In this document: positions 48,141 through 55,395 of the stretch, piece after piece
Layout of the letters: each line of letters opens with the position of its first letter
How positions within the stretch are numbered: position 1 is the first letter of the stretch
Assembly: GCA_947564265.1 (NCBI GenBank)
Contig: CANOBK010000010.1
Span: 1-57,301 of the forward strand
DNA from: an uncultured Caryophanales bacterium
GTDB taxonomy: Bacteria > Bacillota_I > Bacilli_A > RF39 > UBA660
Reading direction: 5' to 3'
Length of the DNA stretch: 57,301 nt
Position numbers and translations under genes: made by a program
Notes under the pieces: generated by a model
Databases searched by the model: none
Told to the model about the DNA's origin: nothing
The model's input: the letters and a program-made list of their open reading frames with translations, nothing else

Positions 48141-48971
48141 TCAACAACTTTTAAAACAATTTTTTACATACTCGTATACCATTTTTTTGTAATTAGTTAA
48201 AAATTTTTCTCTTGTTTTATCATCTAATGAATTTAGATTTAAATAAGGAGAAGAGTCTCCAATTTCTAATAACAAAAGTTTATCATCTAAAGTTTTTAAA
48301 AAGTCAATTCTTTGAACGCCAACAAAGTCATCTGAACATAAATTAGCAAAACTTTGTGCAATTTTTAATTCTTCATCAGTATAATCATACAAGCTAGGTG
48401 TAGGATAGATTGGTTTTTTGCTTGGGGCAAATTCCAAAACATATTGAAATTCTCTATTAAGAAAATAAAATTCTACTTCTTTAGTAAAATTAATTTTTGG
48501 TTGTATAATACAGGTTTTATCTTCCATTATTTCTTTTTTCATTTGCTTTTTAATTCCAAAACCATCATATCCATTTATTGGCTTTATTAAAAAAATATCA
48601 TTTTCGCTATAATTGCTAAAAGAAGTTATGTCTGTCTCTGTAGGTATAACTGGATATCCTTGGTTGTACAAATCTTTAAGATATAATTTGCCCAAGTTAT
48701 CAAAACTACTAAATAAATTTATTGTTGGTATATTCTTATCTTTAAGTCTTTTTCTTAAATTACTCATATTTTCTTTATGTTGTAAAAACTCTTCGTTGTT
48801 CAGATGCCATATATTTCTTAAAATGATTACATCAAATAGAGTGTCTAGACTTTCATCATAATCTTGTCTAGTAACCGTAACATGATGTCCATCCTTAATA
48901 AAGGATTTAGCTATAAAACAATCTTCTTTCAACCCAGGATTGTCTATATCTGTAACAATTAATATTTTAAT
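48141..48971 (-). CDS. ATP-grasp enzyme with ATT start codon
   Basis: This is a 276-residue ATP-grasp protein. With an ATT start at 48971 the N-terminus becomes (M)KILIVTDIDNPGLKEDC, a natural first beta strand. AAGGAGG lies exactly seven bases before that ATT and an in-frame stop lies just upstream. A TTG at 48932 would cut off this strand and has no ribosome binding site. ATP-grasp motifs include FLIKPINGYDGFGI (P-loop-like Lys), IIQPKINFTKEVEFYF, DFVGVQRIDFL and LLLLEIGDSSPYLNL. The substrate is unknown; the fold is shared with peptide-ligase and RimK/glutathione synthetase types. It is the cargo gene of island unit 2. Confidence 0.8.
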   Translation of the reverse strand: MKILIVTDIDNPGLKEDCFIAKSFIKDGHHVTVTRQDYDESLDTLFDVIILRNIWHLNNEEFLQHKENMSNLRKRLKDKNIPTINLFSSFDNLGKLYLKDLYNQGYPVIPTETDITSFSNYSENDIFLIKPINGYDGFGIKKQMKKEIMEDKTCIIQPKINFTKEVEFYFLNREFQYVLEFAPSKKPIYPTPSLYDYTDEELKIAQSFANLCSDDFVGVQRIDFLKTLDDKLLLLEIGDSSPYLNLNSLDDKTREKFLTNYKKMVYEYVKNCFKSC

Positions 48972-49049
48972 AGTACTACCTCCTTATGTATATTGGTTTG
49001 TCAATATTCAAGTGTGTTTACTAAATTGCCATAATTTAGTATAAAATCA

Positions 49050-49078
49050 TTGTTTTATAAATGTATGTTTGTTATTAT
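49050..49078 (+). promoter_or_regulatory. Toxin B promoter TTGTTT-17-TATTAT
   Basis: -35 at 49050-49055, -10 TATTAT at 49073-49078 with TG-T before it. It parallels the toxin A promoter. Confidence 0.7.
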
Positions 49079-49141
49079 TTATACAGGAACATTTAATAAG
49101 TTGGGTGGAGCCAAACTTCATGAAGGAAGGGAGGCGATACA

Positions 49142-49225
49142 ATGAACAAGAAAGATTTACTAATCTTTGCTTTAGTAATTATTATCTTCCTTTTACTATT
49201 ATTGTTATTTATAACTCTAATATAA
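49142..49225 (+). CDS. Putative type I toxin peptide B (27 residues)
   Basis: This encodes MNKKDLLIFALVI followed by IIFLLLLLLFITLI: a charged start and one long hydrophobic helix. GGGAGG lies seven bases before the ATG, and GCC at 49110-49112 can pair with the GGC at its end. TTGGGTGGA in the leader (49101-49109) can form nine base pairs with TCCACCTAA after the stop (49232-49240). Toxin A has the same closure with different bases, so the pairing is conserved while the sequence is not. Antisense promoter and terminator are placed as in cassette A. Confidence 0.7.
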   Translation: MNKKDLLIFALVIIIFLLLLLLFITLI

Positions 49226-49335
49226 AAGAAATCCACCTAACTCATCCAATGATTTAGGTGGTACCAATTTATTCGGCAACACTCAACACTGGCATATTGA
49301 ATGTTCCATTTTTATTTTATGCAAGTTTCCTTGAC
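49222..49335 (-). ncRNA. Predicted antitoxin antisense RNA B
   Basis: A minus-strand transcript would start near 49335 and end at the hairpin CCACCTAA/TTAGGTGG (49233-49261) followed by a T-rich tract. Its length (about 110 nt) and geometry match antisense RNA A. A weaker plus-strand hairpin at 49275-49319 would end the toxin mRNA. Confidence 0.6.
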
Positions 49336-49341
49336 ATATTC

Positions 49342-49370
49342 ATAATAACATAAAAACGACTTTTTGACAA
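49342..49370 (-). promoter_or_regulatory. Antisense B promoter TTGTCA-17-TATTAT
   Basis: Minus strand: TTGTCA (49365-49370), 17 bp, TG-T-TATTAT (-10 at 49342-49347). Same boxes and spacing as antisense promoter A. Confidence 0.75.
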
Positions 49371-49378
49371 GTCGTTTT
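49352..49378 (-). terminator. Present tRNA-Thr terminator, shared with antisense B promoter
   Basis: On the minus strand AACGACTT pairs with AAGTCGTT and is followed by TTTTA. Its loop (GTCAAA) contributes to the -35 box of antisense B. Confidence 0.75.
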
Positions 49379-49414
49379 GCTTATACTCGAAAAAGTTCGA
49401 GTTTGGTATCAATC

Positions 49415-49490
49415 TGGTGCCGACTGCCGGATTTGAACCAGCGACCTACGCGTTACGAGTGCGTTGCACTACCAACTGTGCTAAGTCGGC
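49415..49490 (-). tRNA. tRNA-Thr (anticodon CGU)
   Basis: A 76-nt cloverleaf on the minus strand: acceptor GCCGACT/AGTCGGC, D arm GCAC/GTGC, anticodon loop CTCGTAA (anticodon CGU, reads ACG), T arm GCTGG/CCGGC with TTCAAAT, and encoded CCA. The anticodon stem ACGCA/CGCGT has an A-C mismatch at the loop-closing pair. Confidence 0.95.
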
Positions 49491-49508
49491 AAAACTTTTT
49501 TCTTATTT

Positions 49509-49537
49509 ATAGTAACATATTTTTATTCGTTTGACTA
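49509..49537 (-). promoter_or_regulatory. tRNA-Thr promoter
   Basis: Minus strand: TAGTCA (49532-49537), 17 bp, TG-T-TACTAT (-10 at 49509-49514). Confidence 0.55.
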
Positions 49538-49560
49538 TCCTTTTTTTCAAAAAAACTAGG

Positions 49561-49589
49561 TTGTAGGATAAAACGAATTTTGATAAAAT
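49561..49589 (+). promoter_or_regulatory. Promoter TTGTAG-17-TAAAAT with TG extension
   Basis: -35 at 49561-49566 and TG-A-TAAAAT at 49581-49589, upstream of the ABC-F gene. Confidence 0.6.
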
Positions 49590-49613
49590 GATTACGAAAA
49601 GTGAGTGACTACT

Positions 49614-51245
49614 ATGAATATTAAAAACTTAAGTCTTTCTTTTGGAATAGAAACTATTTTTGAAGAGGTAACTATTCAATTACCAGAAGGAAAGAAAATA
49701 GGAATTGTTGGAGCTAATGGTGTAGGGAAAACCACACTTTTTCGACTTCTATTAAAACAAATAGAACCAGATCATGGATCAATTACATTTTCTAAAAAAA
49801 CAAGAATTTCCTGGCTTCCTCAAGTAATTACGGATGAAATACCAGAAATTGAATTATCTGTATTTGATTATTTATTAACAGGAAGACCGATTCAAAAATT
49901 AGAAAGACAAATTACAAAATTATATGAAGAAATGTCTGGAATAGAAGATTCTAAAGAAGTGAATCGCCTTTTAAAAAAGGTAGAATCTCTTCAAGGTGAA
50001 TTAGAGTATTATGAACCGTATCGTGCAGAAGAAGAGTTGTTAAAATTAATTTCAGGGATGCAGGTAGAAGATAGTTTATTAGATCTACCTTTATCGAAGC
50101 TTTCAGGAGGACAAAAATCAAAGATTGCTTTTATTCGCTTACTTTATTCAAAACCGGAAATGATTTTATTAGATGAGCCTACGAATCACTTGGATCAGTC
50201 AACAAAAGATTTTGTGATAGAGTATTTAAAAAATTATGTAGGGAGTGTTCTAGTTATTTCTCACGATGTTTCTTTCTTGGATCAAGTTGTTTCTCATATT
50301 CTTTATTTAGATAAAAGAACTCATCAGATGGAATTATTTCTAGGGAATTTTGAACAGTTTGAACGCATTCGGAAGGAAAGGGAACTTCGGTTGGAAAAGG
50401 AAGCCTCTATGCAACAGAAAGAAAGAGAACATCTTCAAAGAATTATTGATAAATACATTCATGGGAATGAAAAAAAGGCAAAAATTGCAAAAGACCGTCA
50501 AAAGAAATTAGCTCGTTTAGAAAAAAATGCTGTAGTAATAGAAAAGAAACAGAAAACAGCTAGTATTAATCTTCATCAAGGTAGAGAAAGTACTGCCTTT
50601 CCTTTAAAAATTGAAAATCTTTGTTTTAAATATGATAAATCGGCAAAAAGAAATCTACTTTATAAAATTAATTTGGAAATTCCAAGAGGGGAAAAATTCT
50701 TAATTGTTGGAGAAAATGGAGCAGGAAAGAGTACTTTGCTAAAACTGATTATAGGATATTTAATTCCTGATTCTGGAACTATTGTTTTAGGACCTAAAAC
50801 AGATATTGGGTATTATGCCCAAGAACATGAACTTCTTGATTTAGAAAAAAATTTACTAGAAAACTTAGAAGAGTTTGATTTAACCGAGAGAGAAGCGAGA
50901 GGAGTGCTTGGAAAATTTTTATTTCAGGGGGATGAATTATATAAAAAAGCTTCTGTTTTATCTCCCGGGGAACGTTCTCGATTAGCTCTTGCGAAGCTGA
51001 CACTACAAAAGGCCAACCTTTTAATTTTAGATGAGCCTACCAATCATCTAGATCCAGAAACACAAAAAATTATTGCGAAAAATTTAAGAAGCTTTCCAGG
51101 AACCATGATTCTAGTTTCCCATAATCCAGAGTTTGTTGATTATTTAGGAATCGAAAGAACGTTGATTCTACCAGAGGGAAGGCTTGACTATTATCAAAAA
51201 GAAATTGTACAAAAATATCAGAAAATAAATAATAAAAATGATTAG
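49614..51245 (+). CDS. ABC-F family ATPase
   Basis: This is a 543-residue soluble protein with two ABC ATPase domains and no membrane domain. The first has GANGVGKTTL, LSGGQKSK and LLDEPTNHLD; the second has GENGAGKSTLLK, LSPGERSRLA and LILDEPTNHLD. The linker between them (about residues 235-330) is charged and helical, as in translation-acting ABC-F proteins that bind the ribosomal E site. It lacks a long C-terminal coiled coil as in Uup. It could be a housekeeping translation factor or an antibiotic-protection type; this cannot be told from sequence alone. ATG 49614 is preferred to the GTG at 49605. Confidence 0.92.
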   Translation: MNIKNLSLSFGIETIFEEVTIQLPEGKKIGIVGANGVGKTTLFRLLLKQIEPDHGSITFSKKTRISWLPQVITDEIPEIELSVFDYLLTGRPIQKLERQITKLYEEMSGIEDSKEVNRLLKKVESLQGELEYYEPYRAEEELLKLISGMQVEDSLLDLPLSKLSGGQKSKIAFIRLLYSKPEMILLDEPTNHLDQSTKDFVIEYLKNYVGSVLVISHDVSFLDQVVSHILYLDKRTHQMELFLGNFEQFERIRKERELRLEKEASMQQKEREHLQRIIDKYIHGNEKKAKIAKDRQKKLARLEKNAVVIEKKQKTASINLHQGRESTAFPLKIENLCFKYDKSAKRNLLYKINLEIPRGEKFLIVGENGAGKSTLLKLIIGYLIPDSGTIVLGPKTDIGYYAQEHELLDLEKNLLENLEEFDLTEREARGVLGKFLFQGDELYKKASVLSPGERSRLALAKLTLQKANLLILDEPTNHLDPETQKIIAKNLRSFPGTMILVSHNPEFVDYLGIERTLILPEGRLDYYQKEIVQKYQKINNKND

Positions 51246-51259
51246 AAATTTTTAAATAG

Positions 51260-51268
51260 TGGTATTAT
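51260..51268 (+). promoter_or_regulatory. Extended -10 TGGTATTAT
   Basis: TG-G-TATTAT, 31 bp before the metallophosphoesterase start, with GCGGAGATG as ribosome binding site. Confidence 0.55.
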
Positions 51269-51299
51269 AAATAAGAAAATAGAAAGCGGAGATGTTAAA

Positions 51300-52394
51300 A
51301 TGAATTTAATTCGAGCTTTAATTTTGGGTGCTTTTTTCGTACCTCTATTCATTTATTACGTTTATTATAGAATGGGAAGATTGTTAAAGTATTATCAAAA
51401 GGATTCTAAGAGAAGAACGATTCTTTTAACTGCTATTTTTCTTCTTACGATGGTAAGTCTCACTACAACCGTTTCTATTATTTGTGTTTTTCTCTTAACG
51501 AGTGCGCTTTTATTAGATGGTTTTTATTGGGTAGTAGGATTATTTGTTAAGAAAAAAATAAAATTGATCAACAAGTGGTATCAAAATGGAACTTTTATTC
51601 TTCTCCTTACCATTTTACTTACTGGTTATGGCTATTGGAATGCTCATGAAATTAGACAAACTACTTATCTAATTGAAACAAATAAACAAATTCCGAATGG
51701 TGAGTTAACAATTGTGCAGATTAGTGATTTACATTTTGGAGTTACCTTAAACGAAAGGAATCTTACTGATGAATTAGAAAAGATTAATCGTGTAAATCCT
51801 GATTTAATTGTACTAACAGGAGATATTTTTGATGAGAATACAACAAAAAAAGAAATGAAATTCGCTTCTAAACAATTAGGGAGTTTAAATTCTAAGTATG
51901 GAATCTATTATATTTTAGGAAATCATGATCCTAATTATTATGCAAGAGATAAAAAGTATACAGAAGAAGAGATGTTAGAGGAATTACGGAAAAATAGAAT
52001 TCATTTATTACTGGATGAAGTAATGGAAATTAATTCGGACTTTTATTTAGTAGGGAGAAAAGATTTTTCTTTAGGAAAAAGGGAAGATTTAGGACAATTA
52101 ACAGAAAACTTAGACTTTAACAAACTCGTTATTTTACTAGATCATCAACCACTAGATCTTTATGAGGCAGAGAATATTGGAATTGATTTACAACTGAGTG
52201 GACATACACATGCAGGACAAATTTGGCCTCTGGGATTACTGATGGATCTTACAGATGTTTATTCTATTACTTATGGAAAATATCAGTCTCAGGGATATAC
52301 ATTATTAGTCTCTTCTGGAATGGGAGGCTGGAACTATCCATTTCGAACTTCTAAGTGTGCAGAATATGTTGTAGTAAAAATGAAACAAAAATAA
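51300..52394 (+). CDS. Membrane-linked metallophosphoesterase (YkuE/YaeI-like)
   Basis: This is a 364-residue protein. The first 120 residues hold about four hydrophobic segments. The rest is a calcineurin-like phosphoesterase with all metal motifs: VQISDLHFG, VLTGDIFDE, YILGNHDPN, ILLDHQP and LSGHTHAGQIWPLG. The layout fits the YkuE/YaeI-like branch, whose members act on lipid-linked or phosphate esters at the membrane face. Substrate unknown. It is a single-gene unit with a weak terminator after it. Confidence 0.88.
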   Translation: MNLIRALILGAFFVPLFIYYVYYRMGRLLKYYQKDSKRRTILLTAIFLLTMVSLTTTVSIICVFLLTSALLLDGFYWVVGLFVKKKIKLINKWYQNGTFILLLTILLTGYGYWNAHEIRQTTYLIETNKQIPNGELTIVQISDLHFGVTLNERNLTDELEKINRVNPDLIVLTGDIFDENTTKKEMKFASKQLGSLNSKYGIYYILGNHDPNYYARDKKYTEEEMLEELRKNRIHLLLDEVMEINSDFYLVGRKDFSLGKREDLGQLTENLDFNKLVILLDHQPLDLYEAENIGIDLQLSGHTHAGQIWPLGLLMDLTDVYSITYGKYQSQGYTLLVSSGMGGWNYPFRTSKCAEYVVVKMKQK

Positions 52395-52399
52395 ATACG

Positions 52400-52424
52400 G
52401 AAAGAGAAACTTCTTTCTTTTTTT
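52400..52424 (+). terminator. Weak terminator
   Basis: GAAAGA/TCTTTC with a six-base loop, then seven Ts. Confidence 0.55.
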
Positions 52425-52472
52425 ATGATTCTAAGAAAACAAAAATATTTTCTACCACCCTTGACTAACTTA

Positions 52473-52481
52473 TGATATAAT
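52473..52481 (+). promoter_or_regulatory. Extended -10 TGATATAAT
   Basis: TG-A-TATAAT upstream of the gene at 52506; TTGACT at 52461 is too close to serve as a normal -35. Confidence 0.65.
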
Positions 52482-52505
52482 CTTAATAGAATAAGAGGTG
52501 GCGTG

Positions 52506-53111
52506 ATGATACATTTTTTCAGGGATATCCTTGATGGACCTGTCTATATCATTGTGGTAATTGTATCGATAATAGCAATTATGGGAATTATTGGATTTAT
52601 TATGGAGCGATTAAAGAAAAATGGGGAAGAGGAAGTGACTGTAAAATCAGTTAATTCTTTGAAGCCAGAAAAGGTAGGTACCTTAGTAATTTCTTCTAAT
52701 CCATCAAGTACTCCAGAAAAACCAGTCGAAAATAATCCTACTAATTTGGAAAAGACGGAAGTCTTAGAAATTGTATCGATGCCACAGACAAAGACAGAAA
52801 AGGATTTAGAAAAAACAGAAGTTTTAGATATTATGTCTCTTCCTCCAGAAAATAAACAAGAAAATTTAGAGAAGACTGAGGTATTAGAACTTAATTTTAA
52901 TAAAGAACAAGCTCAATCAGTAGAACCAATTCCTCAAGTAGAGATTACTGCAACAGAAGAAAAGCAAGAAGTATTAGCAATTAATAGTTCTGATGTTCAT
53001 GTAAAGGAAGTAGTAGATACAAAAGAAGACCAATCTCCCAATAATAAAAAAGTACAAACACCTGTGATTGATTTTGGTTCAACGAAAGATGTAAAGGTAA
53101 ATAAGGAATAG
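52506..53111 (+). CDS. Single-pass membrane protein with LEKTEVL repeats
   Basis: This is a 201-residue protein that I do not recognise. One N-terminal membrane helix (about residues 12-32, PVYIIVVIVSIIAIMGIIGF) is followed by a disordered acidic cytoplasmic tail. The tail contains three near-exact copies of LEKTEVLEI (LEKTEVLEIVS, LEKTEVLDIMS, LEKTEVLELNF) and a degenerate fourth (KQEVLAINS). Regularly placed Thr-Glu-Val-Leu motifs could be phosphorylation or docking sites. GAGGTGG lies before ATG 52506. The gene precedes cdaA but has a separate promoter. A link to PrkC or CdaA is inference. Confidence 0.65.
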   Translation: MIHFFRDILDGPVYIIVVIVSIIAIMGIIGFIMERLKKNGEEEVTVKSVNSLKPEKVGTLVISSNPSSTPEKPVENNPTNLEKTEVLEIVSMPQTKTEKDLEKTEVLDIMSLPPENKQENLEKTEVLELNFNKEQAQSVEPIPQVEITATEEKQEVLAINSSDVHVKEVVDTKEDQSPNNKKVQTPVIDFGSTKDVKVNKE

Positions 53112-53147
53112 GGAAATTCTATGGACTTTACGATTGATATTCTTTTT

Positions 53148-53156
53148 TGATATAAT
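53148..53156 (+). promoter_or_regulatory. Extended -10 of cdaA-cdaR
   Basis: TG-A-TATAAT; a TTACGA at 53128 is 17 bp from the -10. Confidence 0.6.
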
Positions 53157-53182
53157 AAGGAAGTTAATGGAGGCAAATAAGT

Positions 53183-54007
53183 ATGACTTTAGATAATATA
53201 CTAGTAATTGTAAAAAAGATTTTAGATGTTTCTTTAGTTTGGTTAATTATTTATTACGTACTAAAGAATATACGAAACAATGTAAAACTTACCCTACTGT
53301 TTAAAGGGGTAGCTCTAATTTTAATTTTAAAAGTAGTAAGTGATCTATTAGGATTAACGACAATTGGATTATTGTTAGAATATATTATGATGTGGGGACC
53401 ACTAGCATTAATTATTATCTTTCAACCAGAAATTAGAAACGTACTAGAACAGCTTGGAAGAACACAACTTTTAGGAAGACACAAGGTATTAACAGTAGAT
53501 GAAAGAGAACGGCTTGTTTACGAAATTGTACAGGCAGTTGATTATTTAAGAAAAGCAAGAATTGGTGCATTAATTGTATTAGAAAGAGACACCAGTTTAG
53601 CAACTTATATTGATAAAGCTAAAAAGGTTTATGCAGATTTATCAAGTGATTTATTGATTTCTATCTTCTTTCCAAATAACCCATTACATGATGGTGGGGT
53701 TGTAATTCAGGGAGATCGAATTAGTTGTGCGGGCGCTGTATTTCCAACTAGCAGTAGTTCTAAGGTAAGTAAAAAGTTTGGAACTCGTCATAGAGCAGCT
53801 CTTGGAATTGCAGAAGAGAGTGATGCTATCAGTGTTGTGGTAAGTGAAGAAACAGGAAGAATGTCAATCGCTGTCAAGGGAGAGTTGTTCTATAACTTAT
53901 CCTTAGATGATGTAAGAATGATGTTAATTGATGAACTAAGACCAAAACAAGAAGATGAAATGCTAGATGAATTAGATGAGGAAGAGATTTATGAAGAAAA
54001 TAAGTAA
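53183..54007 (+). CDS. cdaA: Diadenylate cyclase CdaA
   Basis: This is a 274-residue membrane enzyme making c-di-AMP from two ATP. Three hydrophobic N-terminal helices (residues 12-85) are followed by a DAC domain with the catalytic DGGVVIQGDRI and GTRHRAALGIAEESDA, and IFFPNNPLHDGG before them. The acidic C-terminus (EDEMLDELDEEEIYEENK) overlaps the start of cdaR by 17 bases. c-di-AMP controls potassium and cell-wall homeostasis in Firmicutes. glmM, usually third in this operon, is not here. Confidence 0.96.
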   Translation: MTLDNILVIVKKILDVSLVWLIIYYVLKNIRNNVKLTLLFKGVALILILKVVSDLLGLTTIGLLLEYIMMWGPLALIIIFQPEIRNVLEQLGRTQLLGRHKVLTVDERERLVYEIVQAVDYLRKARIGALIVLERDTSLATYIDKAKKVYADLSSDLLISIFFPNNPLHDGGVVIQGDRISCAGAVFPTSSSSKVSKKFGTRHRAALGIAEESDAISVVVSEETGRMSIAVKGELFYNLSLDDVRMMLIDELRPKQEDEMLDELDEEEIYEENK

Positions 54008-55337
54008 TATCATAAAAAGAATTCTATTATTCTTCGATAAGTGGCTAATTACTCCAATTACAAAAGGAATTTTATCATTTACCGATTTTACAAAGAATAA
54101 CGGAAGAGAATTAGAAAAATTTTTAAATAAAAAACAAACATTAATTATTTTATCGTTAATTTTTGCTTTTGCTATTTTTTTCGTAGTAGATCAAAATTCA
54201 AATACAATTATTAACAAACAGGCAGAAGTGTTATATAATCGTCCAGTAATTGCGGAATACAATGCAGAAGCTTATGTGATTGAGGGATTGCCAACAACTG
54301 CGGATATCACATTAATTGGTTCTAAATCTCAATTATATATTGCTAGACAATATCCAAGTAATGAAGTATCTATCGACTTAACAGGATTAAAGCCAGGAAG
54401 TCATAAAGTAAGTTTAAAATATAATCAAAGCCTATCATCAATTAACTATAAAATTGATCCATCGACTGCGACTATTATGATTTATGAAAAAGTTCCAGAA
54501 ACAAGGGAATTGAATTATGACATTTTACATCAAGACCATTTGGATAAAAAATTATCAATCGATAATGTAGATTTGAGTAGAAATGATGTAATTATTAAGG
54601 GCGCAGAATATAAATTGAAAGAAGTTGCTACAGTAAAGGCTTTAATTGATATTGACAATATTGGTAACATTAAGGCCGGAAATATTACGTTATCAGATAT
54701 TCCATTAATTGCTTATGACTCGAAAGGTCAACCAGTAGATGTAGAAATTGTACCAGAAACAGTTGAAGCTACGCTTAAAATCGCTTCTCCAAGTAAGGAA
54801 GTTGAATTAGAAATTACTCCAGTTGGTGATTTGGCATTTGGAAAGTCAATTAAAGAAATTACGGCTTCTATTCCAAAAGTTACTTTATATGGAGATCAAA
54901 AAGTATTGGATTCTATTACAAAACTTCCAGTTGAAATTGATGTAGCAGGTCTTACAGAAAGTAAAGATTATAATATTAATCTAAAGAAACCATCTGGAGT
55001 TCGAGATATTAGTTCTAATACGGTTACTATTAAAGTAGTACTAGATGAGGTTGTCACAAGAGAAGTAGAAGGAATTGGAATTACACCAATTAATCTAGGT
55101 TCTGGACTCAAGGTACAAGCAGTATCAGAAGCAGATAGTAGGGTTACAGTTGTTGTTAAAGGAAGTACTGATGTTATTTCAACCTTGGATGAAAGTTCTA
55201 TTGTCGCAACAGTTAACCTTAAAAACTATACAGAAGGTGAGTACGATGTCGAACTAGAAGTTACTGGACCAGACGTAAGGTTAAGTTATGAAGCTAAAAC
55301 AAAACGTGTACGTGTTAGAATTTATGCAGATAAATAA
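53991..55337 (+). CDS. cdaR: YbbR-domain regulator of CdaA
   Basis: This is a 448-residue protein with one N-terminal membrane helix (about 45-65, TLIILSLIFAFAIFFVVDQ) and an extracellular part. That part holds about four YbbR repeats, as in ITLIGSKSQLYIARQYP, DVIIKGAEYKLKEVATVKA, VTLYGDQKVLDSITKLP and VTVVVKGSTDVISTLDESS. By family knowledge it regulates CdaA from outside the cell. ATG 53991 is chosen with GAGGAAGAG upstream, and the gene overlaps cdaA by 17 bases, so the two are translationally coupled. Confidence 0.93.
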   Translation: MKKISNIIKRILLFFDKWLITPITKGILSFTDFTKNNGRELEKFLNKKQTLIILSLIFAFAIFFVVDQNSNTIINKQAEVLYNRPVIAEYNAEAYVIEGLPTTADITLIGSKSQLYIARQYPSNEVSIDLTGLKPGSHKVSLKYNQSLSSINYKIDPSTATIMIYEKVPETRELNYDILHQDHLDKKLSIDNVDLSRNDVIIKGAEYKLKEVATVKALIDIDNIGNIKAGNITLSDIPLIAYDSKGQPVDVEIVPETVEATLKIASPSKEVELEITPVGDLAFGKSIKEITASIPKVTLYGDQKVLDSITKLPVEIDVAGLTESKDYNINLKKPSGVRDISSNTVTIKVVLDEVVTREVEGIGITPINLGSGLKVQAVSEADSRVTVVVKGSTDVISTLDESSIVATVNLKNYTEGEYDVELEVTGPDVRLSYEAKTKRVRVRIYADK

Positions 55338-55340
55338 AAG

Positions 55341-55370
55341 AAAGTCACTTTTTCATAAAGTGGCTTTTTT
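55341..55370 (+). terminator. Rho-independent terminator of cdaA-cdaR
   Basis: AAAGTCACTTT pairs with AAAGTGGCTTT (one wobble) around TTCAT, then six Ts. Confidence 0.88.
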
Positions 55371-55395
55371 CGTTTCTAAAGAAGAAAGGAAAATT

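Larger units (their letters stand above)
49299..49422. repeat. Duplicated cassette 3' module, copy 2, ending in tRNA-Thr 3' end
   Basis: Counterpart of 48002-48126. Its last 29 bases (49394-49422) are also the counterpart of 46951-46979 and overlap the functional tRNA-Thr gene by eight bases. Confidence 0.85.

Noticed and set aside
49069-49257. 62-codon plus-strand frame over toxin B
   Set aside because: It is in a different frame from the well-supported 27-codon peptide, has no ribosome binding site, and would start inside the predicted promoter.
49614-51245. Antibiotic-resistance ABC-F protein
   Set aside because: Nothing in the linker allows a specific resistance type to be named; housekeeping ABC-F proteins have the same motifs.
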